This document shows, in pieces, positions 31,182 to 40,108 of a DNA stretch of 64,000 nt. Numbering within the stretch: position 1 is the first letter of the stretch; every line of letters starts with the position of its first letter. Made by a program: the position numbers and the translations under genes. The stretch is from Cohnella hashimotonis (GTDB lineage: Bacteria > Bacillota > Bacilli > Paenibacillales > Paenibacillaceae). The notes beneath the pieces are model-generated. The model ran no database searches and was not told the DNA's origin. It was given only the letters and a program-made list of their open reading frames with translations. The stretch lies in assembly GCF_030014955.1 (NCBI RefSeq), contig NZ_JAGRPV010000001.1:6448001-6512000 (forward strand), given 5' to 3'.

Positions 31182-32867
31182 TCACCCCTTCTGGGAATCG
31201 AGCCATTCGTTGATCTCCTTAAGAATGTCCGCTCCGCCAAGTTTGTTCCAATCGGCAACGAAAGCGTCGAACTCGCCGACGGACGCGGCGCCCATCACGA
31301 TTTTCGTGAACATTTCCTTTTCCAACTTGTCCAATGTCGCCCATTTTTCCGTCATCGTCGGCGTCTGGCCGCCGAACGCGGTCATGAGCAGCCGATCTCC
31401 CGTATAGTTATCCAGGAGAACCTCCAGACCCTGGAACTGGTGGGCCATCGTCCAATTCTCTATTTTTTTGTCTTTCCTGTAATCGACCGTCGGTTGATAG
31501 AAATCCGTGGCGGTCACGGCGTCTTTCAAAAGACTGGCGTCCTCGTTGTTTACGGCTTGTCTCAGCAAGTCGATTGAATCGATCGCTCCTTCGTTGGAGA
31601 CGCCCGACTGCACGACGGCCAGCCGGCTTGTGTTGATGCTGCTCCCGTTCTCTACGACCGTGATGAACTGACCTTCATCCCTTCTTGAGCCGTGTACGAG
31701 CTCTTCGAAAAGATTAAGCATTTTAACGACTGCTTCAGGATGCTTTGCGCCTTTGCGCACGACGGTATATCCGCTTGCCGAGAAGCCGACGTTGGCTTTG
31801 ACCAAGGCGCCGTCCACGGCGGACACGGCATACGACTTCCATTCCATGCCCGGATTCTTGCGGACGGCATCGACGAGCACCGCCGGATTCCAGAAGGCGC
31901 CGAATGCCATCCCGGACTTGCCGGCCGCGATATCCTCGGCCACTTTGTTGCTGTCCTTGACGCCGAATTCGCGATCGATCTGGCCGGCCTTGTACATCTC
32001 CTGCAGCTTGGCCAGCGTCTGCTTCATCTCCGGCTGCGTCGAGCCGTAGACGACCTTGCCCGCGTCGTCCTTCAACCAGGTCTGCGGGTAAGCGTGGAAG
32101 GCGTTGGACAGCCCGGTGATCGAGGTGATCGGGCCGTACAGATAGTTGTTGACCGCCAGGCCGTACGTGTCGTCCTTGCCGTTGCCGTCCGGATCCCGCC
32201 TCGTAAACGCTTCCGCGATTTTGAACACGTCGTCCAGCGTCCTCGGCTCGGACAGATTCAGCTTTTTCAGCCAGTCCGTGCGCACCCACAAAAGATTCGA
32301 TTCGAAGAAAGGCGCGTTAACGACCGGAATGGCCAACAGTTTACCGTTAAACGTGGCGGAAGCGAGCGCCGCGCCCCCGTCTCCCCCCTGAAGCTTCTTC
32401 GTATGGTCGGAAGCGTATTTCTCGTATACATCCGTGAGATCTTCCAATTGTCCGGCGTCCGCCAATTGCTTGAGCTGGCTCGCCGATACGGAGAATACCT
32501 CAGGCAGGCTTCCCGATGCGATCGAGACGTTCAGCTTGCGGTTGTACTCGCCCGTCAGCGCCGTCCAGTCGTGCACGATCTTGACGCCGAGCAGCTTCTC
32601 GTACTCGCGGTACCAGACATTGTCGTCGATGCTGTCGCCTTGCGGATAAGTCCAGGTCTGATCGACGGCCCGCGCGATATGGAGCTCAATCGGGGGATCG
32701 TACTTGCCGAACGGATCGGCATTGCCGGCCGTTGCCGATGCCGAGCCCGTCTCCTTGCCCGACGGCTCCGCGTTAACCGCGTTATTGCCGCCGTCGCTGC
32801 AGCCCGTCGCTGCGATTGCGCAAGCCAGCAAGCCGCTCATGAGCGCCTTTCGTTGATTGTTCTCCAA
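31182..32867 (-). CDS. Extracellular solute-binding lipoprotein, LipO type (copy A)
   Basis: 561 residues, starting with TTG behind GAGGGG (MENNQRKALMSGLLACAIAATGC, lipobox Cys23). The linker is shorter than in copy B. The binding domain is nearly superimposable: DQTWTYPQGDSIDDNVWYRE, DPDGNGKDDTYG calcium loop, GLSNAFHAYPQTW, TAFGGQTPTMTEKW. Differences cluster in the C-terminal half (for example the segment after NKVAEDIAAGKSGMAFGAFW), where ligand contacts may have diverged. First gene downstream of the YesN-like regulator, with its own TATAAT promoter. Copies A and B may widen ligand range for one permease pair. Confidence 0.92.
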   Translation of the reverse strand: MENNQRKALMSGLLACAIAATGCSDGGNNAVNAEPSGKETGSASATAGNADPFGKYDPPIELHIARAVDQTWTYPQGDSIDDNVWYREYEKLLGVKIVHDWTALTGEYNRKLNVSIASGSLPEVFSVSASQLKQLADAGQLEDLTDVYEKYASDHTKKLQGGDGGAALASATFNGKLLAIPVVNAPFFESNLLWVRTDWLKKLNLSEPRTLDDVFKIAEAFTRRDPDGNGKDDTYGLAVNNYLYGPITSITGLSNAFHAYPQTWLKDDAGKVVYGSTQPEMKQTLAKLQEMYKAGQIDREFGVKDSNKVAEDIAAGKSGMAFGAFWNPAVLVDAVRKNPGMEWKSYAVSAVDGALVKANVGFSASGYTVVRKGAKHPEAVVKMLNLFEELVHGSRRDEGQFITVVENGSSINTSRLAVVQSGVSNEGAIDSIDLLRQAVNNEDASLLKDAVTATDFYQPTVDYRKDKKIENWTMAHQFQGLEVLLDNYTGDRLLMTAFGGQTPTMTEKWATLDKLEKEMFTKIVMGAASVGEFDAFVADWNKLGGADILKEINEWLDSQKG

Positions 32868-32923
32868 ACTTTTCCCCTCCCATGGACTCCTGCAAGAGCA
32901 GGCTGCGTTCTCTTACTGAGCCC

Positions 32924-32991
32924 ATTATAGAGGGGGGGCACAGACGTCCTCTACTCGCCGATTTTCATATTTAACGATCCGTTTTGGATAT
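32924..32991 (-). promoter_or_regulatory. Promoter region of binding protein copy A (overlaps the end of the regulator gene)
   Basis: TATAAT (32924-32929) is preceded by AAAATCGGCGAGTAGAG (32949-32965) and ATATCCAAAACGGAT (32977-32991). The last element is also the coding end of the response regulator (ISKTDR and stop). The same elements at the same spacings precede copy B, where no regulator gene is present. Confidence 0.65.
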
Positions 32992-34677
32992 CGCCGACCG
33001 CTCTTTGTACTCCTGGGGCGTCAGGCCCATCTCTTTCTTAAAGAAGCGGTAAAAGGACTGCTCCGTCATAAATCCGACGGCCCTCGAGATGTCCTGGACG
33101 GTCAACTGATTGCCCGCGAGCAGCTTCTGCGCCCGCGCCAGACGGGTGGCGGCGATATAATCCGTCAGCCCCTCGCCGGTCAGTTGCTTGTACAGACGCG
33201 TTAGGTAATACGGATTGTAGCCGACGACTTCACCGATGCGGGTGAGCGACAGGTCGCCCGCCAGATTGTGCTCCACATAGCGCCGCACGTGGCGGATCAG
33301 GTCGTCCTCTCGGTCCGAACGTTCGGCGCGCTTGAGCGCGAACAGGCGCTCGGCCAACTCCGCGAAGTATTCCTCCGCCGCGTGCCAGGACGGATGGGCG
33401 TCGTAGCGGGTCAGCCTGCCGAGATCGACCGTCTCGCTCAGCTCCTCCTGGATGCCCCAGCGATTGATCTCCGACAGGAAGATCGGGACGAGCGAATAGT
33501 AGATCTCCAGCCTCAGCAGCTCGGCACGCTGCTCCTCCACCGCTCCCAGCGCCATCAGCCGCGCATACTCCGCAAAAAACCGCTCGCTCTCGCCGTTCTC
33601 CAAGTAAGCCGTCAGCGTACCGACCCTCTCGAGCCGGCTGCGCGTCTCGTGCGTCCGGACGTCCGGCTGCTCGCCGGCGACGTCCTGAGCCGCTCGATCC
33701 AGCAGGATCAGTTCCTGACCCAGGCCCAGGCCGCGGCCGAGAAGACGCTTAAGCGCGTGGAACTGCCCGGGGATCCGCTCCCAGTCCTTCGGCTCGTCCG
33801 CAGCCGCGAAGGAAACGCTTAGCTGCAGCATTTGCTTGCACGCCCCCTGGATCGTCTCGATCGTCCCCTGGACGAACCGGACGAGACGCTTGCGCGCGTC
33901 CTCACTCGCTTGCGGCCGACCGCCGGACGCGACGTCCTGCTCCGTCTCCGGCTCCGGCTTCGACTGAACGAACCACAGCAGCTTGTTCTGCTCGAAGCTC
34001 ACGGTCGCGCAGAACAGGTTCTTGGCGAAGTATTCCTCGGCGATGTTCGCGATGGCGTACAGCATCAGATGCTTGTCCCCGCCGCTGAAGCCGTCGCGCC
34101 AATCGTCCACGCGCCCGAGGACGAGCAGCGTCTCCGCGCCGCCGTCCAGCGGCAGTCCGAGCTCTCCGAGCCGGGTATGGCGCTTGCGCAGCGCCTCCGG
34201 GTCGCCGCCGGCCAGCGCCAGCATGTATTCGTTTACGAGCAGCGGCCTGGCCAGCCGCATCTGACGCTCCGCGCTGAGGATCAGCTGACGCGACTCCACC
34301 GCCTCGTACAGCTGCGCCGCCGCCCGCTCCACGGCCGCGACGACCGCCTCGTGCCCCTCCGTCTTGAGCAGGTAGTCGACCCCGCCGCCCCGCAGCGCTT
34401 GCTGGATATAGTCGAAGTCGTCGTAGCCGCTCAGGAAGATGATCTTGCACCACGGCCACTGCCTGACGATCTCCCGCTGCAGCGCCAGCCCGTCCATGCC
34501 CGGCATCCGGATGTCGGACAGCACGACATCGATCTTCATCCGGCCGAGCAGATCAAGCGCCTCATGGGCGGAATACGCGCCGAACGTCTCCAGCTCGAGC
34601 TTGCCCGGGCGTCCGAACAGGTCCAGCAGACTGTCGACGATCCAGCGCTCGTTGTCCACGATCAGCAATCGAATCAT
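32971..34677 (-). CDS. Response regulator, YesN/AraC type
   Basis: 568 residues. The receiver domain (1-120) has acidic residues in VDNERW and phospho-acceptor Asp55 in VVLSDIRMPGMDG. A long helical middle of about 330 residues is typical of YesN-like regulators. Two AraC-type helix-turn-helix motifs end the protein (LTRIGEVVGYNPYYLTRLYKQLTG, then VQDISRAVGFMTEQSFYRFFKKEMG). Its start overlaps the kinase stop (ATGA). It probably activates the adjoining binding-protein/permease/hydrolase genes; the conserved upstream block of both binding-protein genes is the likely target. Confidence 0.93.
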   Translation of the reverse strand: MIRLLIVDNERWIVDSLLDLFGRPGKLELETFGAYSAHEALDLLGRMKIDVVLSDIRMPGMDGLALQREIVRQWPWCKIIFLSGYDDFDYIQQALRGGGVDYLLKTEGHEAVVAAVERAAAQLYEAVESRQLILSAERQMRLARPLLVNEYMLALAGGDPEALRKRHTRLGELGLPLDGGAETLLVLGRVDDWRDGFSGGDKHLMLYAIANIAEEYFAKNLFCATVSFEQNKLLWFVQSKPEPETEQDVASGGRPQASEDARKRLVRFVQGTIETIQGACKQMLQLSVSFAAADEPKDWERIPGQFHALKRLLGRGLGLGQELILLDRAAQDVAGEQPDVRTHETRSRLERVGTLTAYLENGESERFFAEYARLMALGAVEEQRAELLRLEIYYSLVPIFLSEINRWGIQEELSETVDLGRLTRYDAHPSWHAAEEYFAELAERLFALKRAERSDREDDLIRHVRRYVEHNLAGDLSLTRIGEVVGYNPYYLTRLYKQLTGEGLTDYIAATRLARAQKLLAGNQLTVQDISRAVGFMTEQSFYRFFKKEMGLTPQEYKERSAISKTDR

Positions 34678-36431
34678 GCCGCTTCCCCCTTGTCTTTTCG
34701 TATCGACAGCTCCGCCTTCAGCCCGCCGAGCGCGCTGCGCGACAGCGACAGTCCGCAGTCCGGTCCGAACTTGAGCTGCAGCCTGCGATGAATGTTCAGC
34801 AGACCTGTCGTCTCGATCGCCCGGTCCGCCGCGGAGATCGACTCGCGCAGCCGCTCCAGCCGAAGCTCGTCCAGCTCCTCGCCGTTATCTTCGATCTCGA
34901 TGCGCAGCCGGCCGTCCGGTTCCTCCCGGAAGCCGATCCGCAGCCGACCGTCGCCGGTCTTGTTTTCGAGCCCATGCAAATAGGCGTTCTCGATCAGCGG
35001 CTGTACGATGAGGCGCGGCACTTGCGTTTGCGCCCATTCGGCGGGCAGCTCCTCCTGCTCCACCTCGATCGTTCCCGAGAACCGGAACTTCTGAATTTCC
35101 ACGTACGAGCTTGCGTGCTTCATCTCCTGCTCGAGCGTGACCGTCTCCGCCCCGTTTCGCGTGATGAACTGGAAGTAGCTGCCCAGATGACGGAACATCT
35201 TGTCAGCCAGCTCATGCTCTCGCATCTGCACCAGTCCCTGGAGGATAAAGAAGCTGTTGTAGAAAAAGTGGGGATTGATCTGCGATTGCAGCTGCTTGAG
35301 CTCGGAGCGCTGCGACCGGATCTGCTGCTCGTACACCTCGCCGATGAGCGTCTCGATCCGCCCGAGCATGTGGTTGAACTGGTTGTACAGGTAATGGAAC
35401 TCGTCCTGGTTGCGATGATAAACCCGGACGCCGAGGTCGCCCTTCTCCACCTTGCGGAAGGAGACGACCAGCCGCTTGATCGGCTTGTGGATGAGCTGGT
35501 GAATCCAGTAGGAGAAAACGACGACAAGCACCAGCGCGATGAGCGAGAGCAGCCAGATCCAATCGCGATGGCGGTTGAGCGGCTGCATCACCTTCTCCGC
35601 CGGCACAAGCACCGCAAGCGTCGAGTCGATAACCGAGGAATATTCGTGGGCGACGAAAAAGGACCCGGCCTCCGTCTTCATCGTGAACTGACCGGGCGCG
35701 GCGGCGCGGTCGTCCGCCCGCTTGGTCCTGATCGCCCCCGTCAACTCGGACAGCACCGTCGGCTGAAGGCCCGATGCCACGTCCCAAGTGCCGTCGGCGC
35801 TCAACCACACCGCGCCGCCCTGCTCCCCGTTCGCCATGGACGAAAGCGTGCGGACGATCTCCGCCTTGGACAGCTCGATCTCGATGGCCAGCACCGGCTG
35901 GCGGTTCACGTAGATCGCGTCCGGATACACGCCGCTCAGCAGCAGCCGGTCCCGGAAGCCGAAGACGGGCGAGCTCATGTTCCGCGGCTCGAGCATGGCC
36001 TCAAGCTCCGCCTCCGGAATCGCGTCGTCGTAATTGTTGGCCATAATGCTGCGTCCCAGCGCCGGAACGTACAGCTTTACGTTTTCCACGAAAGGGCTGG
36101 AGCTCTTGAGAAGATACAACTTGCTCTTCACCGACAGAATGGTACGCGAGCGCTCGAAGTCGTTCATCCGGGAGACCGCCGTGCCCAGGCTGAGCAGATC
36201 GTCGTCGCTCACGTACTCCATCTGAAGACGGCGGAGCCGGGCCAGCTCCGTCTCCAGAGACGACAGGTAAAAATGGACGCGCGACGCCATCGAAGCCGAA
36301 ATCTGCTTTTTGACGACATCATGTCCCGACTGGTTCATGAGCAGGCTGGACAGATAGATGGGGATGATCATGAGCAAAAAGGACAACACGAGCTTGGGAT
36401 AAATTGTTAGCGCTTTCAAAAATGTTCCCAT
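34674..36431 (-). CDS. Sensor histidine kinase, YesM type
   Basis: 585 residues. Helix one is at about 10-32, an external sensor of the dCache kind spans 33-290, helix two is at about 291-310, then HAMP (311-363). The His_kinase domain has His388 in SQINPHFFYNSF, and the ATPase part contains IENAYLHGLENK and IEDNGEELDE. The chosen start (MGTFLKALTIYPK) has GGAGGG six bases upstream; the open frame continues upstream without signal. A full-match cre box covers codons 5 to 9. It signals to the overlapping response regulator, presumably when external sugar is present. Confidence 0.92.
   Translation of the reverse strand: MGTFLKALTIYPKLVLSFLLMIIPIYLSSLLMNQSGHDVVKKQISASMASRVHFYLSSLETELARLRRLQMEYVSDDDLLSLGTAVSRMNDFERSRTILSVKSKLYLLKSSSPFVENVKLYVPALGRSIMANNYDDAIPEAELEAMLEPRNMSSPVFGFRDRLLLSGVYPDAIYVNRQPVLAIEIELSKAEIVRTLSSMANGEQGGAVWLSADGTWDVASGLQPTVLSELTGAIRTKRADDRAAAPGQFTMKTEAGSFFVAHEYSSVIDSTLAVLVPAEKVMQPLNRHRDWIWLLSLIALVLVVVFSYWIHQLIHKPIKRLVVSFRKVEKGDLGVRVYHRNQDEFHYLYNQFNHMLGRIETLIGEVYEQQIRSQRSELKQLQSQINPHFFYNSFFILQGLVQMREHELADKMFRHLGSYFQFITRNGAETVTLEQEMKHASSYVEIQKFRFSGTIEVEQEELPAEWAQTQVPRLIVQPLIENAYLHGLENKTGDGRLRIGFREEPDGRLRIEIEDNGEELDELRLERLRESISAADRAIETTGLLNIHRRLQLKFGPDCGLSLSRSALGGLKAELSIRKDKGEAA
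36405..36418. promoter_or_regulatory. cre box within the start of the YesM-like kinase gene
   Basis: TGTTAGCGCTTTCA fits all specified positions of the CcpA consensus TGWNANCGNTNWCA. It lies 13 bp inside the coding region, a position where bound CcpA is known to block elongation in Bacillus. This would place the whole sugar locus under catabolite repression. Confidence 0.65.
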
Positions 36432-36500
36432 GACAACCCTCCGCCGCGATCTGGCAGGGCCGGGGACATCGCCGGCCTGCCGCTTCAACAACAGAATAAC

Positions 36501-36528
36501 AAAAAAGAGGGGCGGCGTCGCTCCTCTT
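36501..36528 (-). terminator. Terminator of the CE7 esterase gene
   Basis: AAGAGG (36505-36510) and CCTCTT (36523-36528) form a stem followed on the minus strand by six T residues (36501-36506). It separates the esterase transcript from the kinase/regulator operon. Confidence 0.65.
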
Positions 36529-36559
36529 CGTACCGCTGCGCGCCCCGCCCCCTCCCGCG

Positions 36560-37519
36560 CTACATGCCCAGCATGAATTGCAGCGCCTTGTCCTCGAAGT
36601 CGGCCAGCCGTTCGTGCACGTAATCGTGATAAATTTCCAGCCGCTTCTCCGCGACGATCTTGTTGTAGGCCGCGAACTGCGTGGACGGCGGACATACGGT
36701 GTCCAGCAGACCTACACCTATCATGACGTCTCCCCGGATCCGGTCCGCCAGATGCTGCACGTCAATATAGCCCAGCCGCCCGAAAATCTCTTCCTCGCGC
36801 TTATGCTGAGGGTCGAACAGGCGAAAATAGGTTCGCAGCTCCTCGTAGGCGTCTCTCGCCAGATCCATCTCCCATACGCGCCTGTAATCGCACAGGAACG
36901 GAACGCTCGGCGCCGCGCGCCGGATGCGCGGCTCGAGCGCCGCGCAGGCCAGCGCGAGCCCGCCGCCCTGCGAGCCTCCGATCGCGCCCACCCTGGCGGC
37001 GTCCACCTCCGGCAGCGACATCGCGATGCCGGCCAGCTGCGCCGCGTCGAGGAAAATATCGCGGAACAGCAGCCGGTCCGGATGGTCGTCGAGCCCACGG
37101 ACGATATGCCCCCTGAACGTGGTCCCCTTGGTTCCGCCCTTGTCTTCGGAGCTGCCGCCCTGCCCGCGGCAGTCCATCGCCAGCACGGAAAAGCCCGCCG
37201 CCGCATAGCCAAGCTTGTCGATCCAGTCGCCCGAATGATGCGCGTAGCCGTGGAATTGCAGCACCGCCGGATGAGGCTCTTGGACGTTTTTCGGCCGGAC
37301 GTACTTGGCATGAATGCGCGCGCCGCCTACGCCGGTGAAGTAAAGATGCAAGCAATCCGCGCCCGGAACCTTGAAGTCGCTCTCTACGATCTCCAGCGCC
37401 GGGTCGATCCCCTTCATCTCCGCGAGCGCCCGCTCCCAATAAGCGTCGAAGTCGGCGGGCTTCGGATTCCTCCCTGTATACATACTTAGCTGCTCGAGCG
37501 GCATATCGATCGTCGGCAT
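36560..37519 (-). CDS. Acetylxylan esterase/cephalosporin-C deacetylase family (CE7)
   Basis: A 319-residue alpha/beta hydrolase of carbohydrate esterase family 7. The three CE7 signatures are present: RGQGG near 118, nucleophile Ser183 in GGSQGG, and the HE pair in the C-terminal YHDYVHERL. The catalytic Asp is in GLLDTVCPP. Length matches the family (about 320). The start chosen (MPTIDMPLEQL) has AAGGGGCG upstream. No signal peptide, so it deacetylates small imported acetyl-sugars. It diverges from an AraC gene, with a perfect 18-bp palindrome between them. Confidence 0.92.
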   Translation of the reverse strand: MPTIDMPLEQLSMYTGRNPKPADFDAYWERALAEMKGIDPALEIVESDFKVPGADCLHLYFTGVGGARIHAKYVRPKNVQEPHPAVLQFHGYAHHSGDWIDKLGYAAAGFSVLAMDCRGQGGSSEDKGGTKGTTFRGHIVRGLDDHPDRLLFRDIFLDAAQLAGIAMSLPEVDAARVGAIGGSQGGGLALACAALEPRIRRAAPSVPFLCDYRRVWEMDLARDAYEELRTYFRLFDPQHKREEEIFGRLGYIDVQHLADRIRGDVMIGVGLLDTVCPPSTQFAAYNKIVAEKRLEIYHDYVHERLADFEDKALQFMLGM

Positions 37520-37546
37520 CTTCCATCGCCCCTTTCCCGCATAGTA

Positions 37547-37566
37547 CAATATTTGCAAATATTGCG
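37547..37566. promoter_or_regulatory. 18-bp palindrome in the esterase/AraC divergent region
   Basis: CAATATTTGCAAATATTG (37547-37564) is perfectly palindromic. Its extension AAATATTGCG (37557-37566) recurs inverted at 38532-38541, upstream of the second GH4 gene. This fits a shared operator for the AraC regulator encoded between the two sites. Confidence 0.55.
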
Positions 37567-37639
37567 TTGATAATTTTGAATGTAGGCCATATTTAACCTT
37601 ACTTCAATCGCAAATAATTGAGATGGGGGTCGCATTATA

Positions 37640-38512
37640 TTGCTCAGGACCAACTTTGGATTCCGGTATGCGGAGCCGACGGACGCCTTGATGGCGATTC
37701 GGACGATCGGCTGGGAGAGCGCCGTGAGCGACAGCTACCGCTGGAACGGGCGGACGCGGGGAGACAAGTTCGCGCTGTTCCAATATACCTTGTCGGGCGA
37801 AGGCAATCTGACGATCGGGGGCAAGCATTATCGCATCCCGAAGCATCACGGCTTTTTCGTCACCGTGCCGGACAATCATGAGTATTATTACAGCCCGGAT
37901 GCGGGCGGCGAGCCCTGGGAATTTATATTTTTGACGGCGGCGGGCCGGCATGTCGGCGGCTACTGGAACGATATCGTCGCGAAAGACGGACCGGTCGTCT
38001 CCTTCAAGCCGAACGCGCAGCCGATCGCCATGCTGTGGGAGATGATGGAGAACGCGCAGGCGAAAACGGGGCTCGACAAGTACGAGCTGTCCGTCCGTCT
38101 GTACGAATGGATCGTCGCGTGTCTGCGCGCCGTCGACGGCAGGCCGGACGCCGGCCGTCCCGTTCCGGATTCGGTAGCCGCGGCCTTGAAGTTCATGGAC
38201 GCGCAATACCACCGTTTCCTGACGCTGGAGCAGATCGCCGCCGAAGCCGGCATGTCCAAGTACCACTTTTGCAGGCTTTTCGTGAAGCATACCGGGATCA
38301 CGCCGATCCATCATTTGACCAAAATCCGGATCGAAGCGGCTTCCCGGCTCCTCCGGCAGACCAACCAGCCCATCGCGGCCATCGCTGCGGCAACGGGCTT
38401 TGACAACAGCAGCTATTTTGGCAAAGTGTTCCGCAAGCTGATGGGCGCGTCGCCCCAGCAGTTCCGCGACAGCACAGACGACATCCCCGAGCATCACATT
38501 TTTATCGACTGA
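37640..38512 (+). CDS. AraC family transcriptional regulator
   Basis: 290 residues. The N-terminal cupin part (about 1-165) includes GDKFALFQYTLSGEGNLTIGG and HHGFFVTVPDNHEYYY, likely a sugar sensor. The C-terminal DNA-binding part has LEQIAAEAGMSKYHFCRLFVKHTG and IAAIAAATGFDNSSYFGKVFRKLMG. The start is a TTG (LLRTNFGFRY) with GATGGGGGT upstream. It lies between the divergent CE7 esterase and a downstream GH4 gene, both of which have related palindromic sites at their promoters; it is the likely regulator of both. Confidence 0.88.
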   Translation: MLRTNFGFRYAEPTDALMAIRTIGWESAVSDSYRWNGRTRGDKFALFQYTLSGEGNLTIGGKHYRIPKHHGFFVTVPDNHEYYYSPDAGGEPWEFIFLTAAGRHVGGYWNDIVAKDGPVVSFKPNAQPIAMLWEMMENAQAKTGLDKYELSVRLYEWIVACLRAVDGRPDAGRPVPDSVAAALKFMDAQYHRFLTLEQIAAEAGMSKYHFCRLFVKHTGITPIHHLTKIRIEAASRLLRQTNQPIAAIAAATGFDNSSYFGKVFRKLMGASPQQFRDSTDDIPEHHIFID

Positions 38513-38531
38513 CACACCGTTTGCGAACGGC

Positions 38532-38566
38532 GCAATATTTTATCAATCCGGTGAAAATATTATGCT
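38532..38566. promoter_or_regulatory. Inverted repeat upstream of the second GH4 gene
   Basis: AATATTTT (38535-38542) and AAAATATT (38555-38562) form an inverted repeat with 12 bp between. CGCAATATTT (38532-38541) is the exact complement of AAATATTGCG at 37557-37566. Predicted operator of the AraC protein. Confidence 0.5.
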
Positions 38567-38649
38567 ATTTACGCCTCTTATATCAGGAATCTATGATATT
38601 AACCGAGAGGAAGTAATGCGCAATTATTTCATACGGAGGTCGATATAAA

Positions 38650-40041
38650 ATGTTAAAAATCGCAATGATCGGGGCCGGAAGCATTAACTTCACCCGCAGG
38701 CTGATCATGGACTTGATGGCGGTGCCCGAATTCCGCGATACCGAATTCCGGCTCATGGACATCGATCCGGAGACGCTGGAGATGGTCACCAAGCTGAGCG
38801 AGCGCATGCTCGAGACGAACGGCCTGACGGACGTAAAAATCGTGCCGACGACCAGCCAGCGTGAAGCGATCAGGGACGCCGACTACGTCATCTGCCTCGC
38901 TCGCGTCGGCGGGCTCGAGGCGTACCGCCACGACATCGAGATCCCGCTCAAGTACGGCGTCGAGCAATGCGTCGGCGATACGCTCGGCCCGGGCGGCGTG
39001 TTCTTCGCGCTGCGCACGATCCCGGTGCTGCTCGACATCGCGAAGGACATGCGGGAGGTCGCGCCGAACGCGCTGCTGCTCAACTATTCCAACCCGATGG
39101 CGATGAATACGTGGGCCGTCCGGCGCGCCGGCGGCGTCCGGGTCGTCGGTCTATGCCACGGCGTACAGCACGGACACGAGCAGATTGCAGAAGCGTTTAA
39201 CCTGCCGCAGGACGAGATCGACCAGATCTGCGCGGGCATCAACCACCAGACCTGGTTCATCAACATTTCGCACAAGGGCAAGGATCTGACGCCGCATCTG
39301 CTCGAAGCGTTCGAGAACCACCCGACGCTGCCGCAAAGAGAGCCGTGCCGCATCGACGTGCTGCGCAGGTTCGGCTACTACTCGACGGAGTCGAACGGTC
39401 ATTTGAGCGAGTATCTGCCTTGGTACCGCAAGAAATCCGCCGACATGTCCAAGTGGATCAACGATAAGGAATGGATCGGCGGGGTTACGGCGGGTTATCT
39501 GGAGCACTGCCTGACGCGCTTCGTCGACTATAAAGAGATGTACCCGAAGATGCTGAGCGGCGAGATCGCGTCCATCCCGCTCGGACAGCGCTCGGAGGAG
39601 CACGGCTCGTACATCATAGAGGCGCTGGAGACGGGCAAGACGTACCGCGGCAACTTCAACATCGAGAACCGCGGCATGATCACGAACCTGCCGGACGGCG
39701 CCACGATCGAGATTCCGTGCTACGTGGATCGCAACGGCATCGCGCCGACGTACATCGGCGACCTCCCGATGGCCTGCGCCGCCACCTGCCGCGCCAGCAT
39801 CAGCGTGCAGGAGATGGCCGTCGAAGCCGCGCTGACCGGCAATCGCGAGCTCGTGAAGCTGGCCGTGCTGCACGACCCGCTCACGGCCGCCGTCTGCAGC
39901 ACCGAGCAGGTGTGGCGCATGGTCGACGAGATGCTGGAGGCGCTGGCTCCCTGGCTGCCCCAGTTCAACGGCGAAGGCCGCACCTGGCAGGACCTTCCCC
40001 AGCCGGAAGGCGGCATGTACCACTTCACCGGCACGAAATAA
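38650..40041 (+). CDS. Glycoside hydrolase family 4 (second copy)
   Basis: 463 residues, cytoplasmic. Rossmann start MLKIAMIGAGS; the NAD-ribose acidic residue is in RLMDIDPETL near 37; metal-binding Cys169 lies in GLCHGVQ and His199 in GINHQTW; the GDTLGPGG loop is conserved. It is about as long as the GH4 enzyme at 6080 and similar in most motifs, but keeps the acidic cofactor loop that the other lacks. GGAGG precedes the ATG, and an AraC-type operator and a terminator bracket the gene. Alpha-glucosidase or alpha-galactosidase activity is expected for this GH4 subgroup; exact substrate unknown. Confidence 0.92.
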   Translation: MLKIAMIGAGSINFTRRLIMDLMAVPEFRDTEFRLMDIDPETLEMVTKLSERMLETNGLTDVKIVPTTSQREAIRDADYVICLARVGGLEAYRHDIEIPLKYGVEQCVGDTLGPGGVFFALRTIPVLLDIAKDMREVAPNALLLNYSNPMAMNTWAVRRAGGVRVVGLCHGVQHGHEQIAEAFNLPQDEIDQICAGINHQTWFINISHKGKDLTPHLLEAFENHPTLPQREPCRIDVLRRFGYYSTESNGHLSEYLPWYRKKSADMSKWINDKEWIGGVTAGYLEHCLTRFVDYKEMYPKMLSGEIASIPLGQRSEEHGSYIIEALETGKTYRGNFNIENRGMITNLPDGATIEIPCYVDRNGIAPTYIGDLPMACAATCRASISVQEMAVEAALTGNRELVKLAVLHDPLTAAVCSTEQVWRMVDEMLEALAPWLPQFNGEGRTWQDLPQPEGGMYHFTGTK

Positions 40042-40064
40042 ATCGGCGCGAAGTAAATCGTTGG

Positions 40065-40094
40065 CGGCAGCCCTCCCGGGCTGCCGTTTTTTTT
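40065..40094 (+). terminator. Terminator of the second GH4 gene
   Basis: CGGCAGCCC (40065-40073) and GGGCTGCCG (40078-40086) pair perfectly around TCCC, followed by eight T residues. Confidence 0.92.
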
Positions 40095-40108
40095 GCGCGT
40101 TCCCCCGC

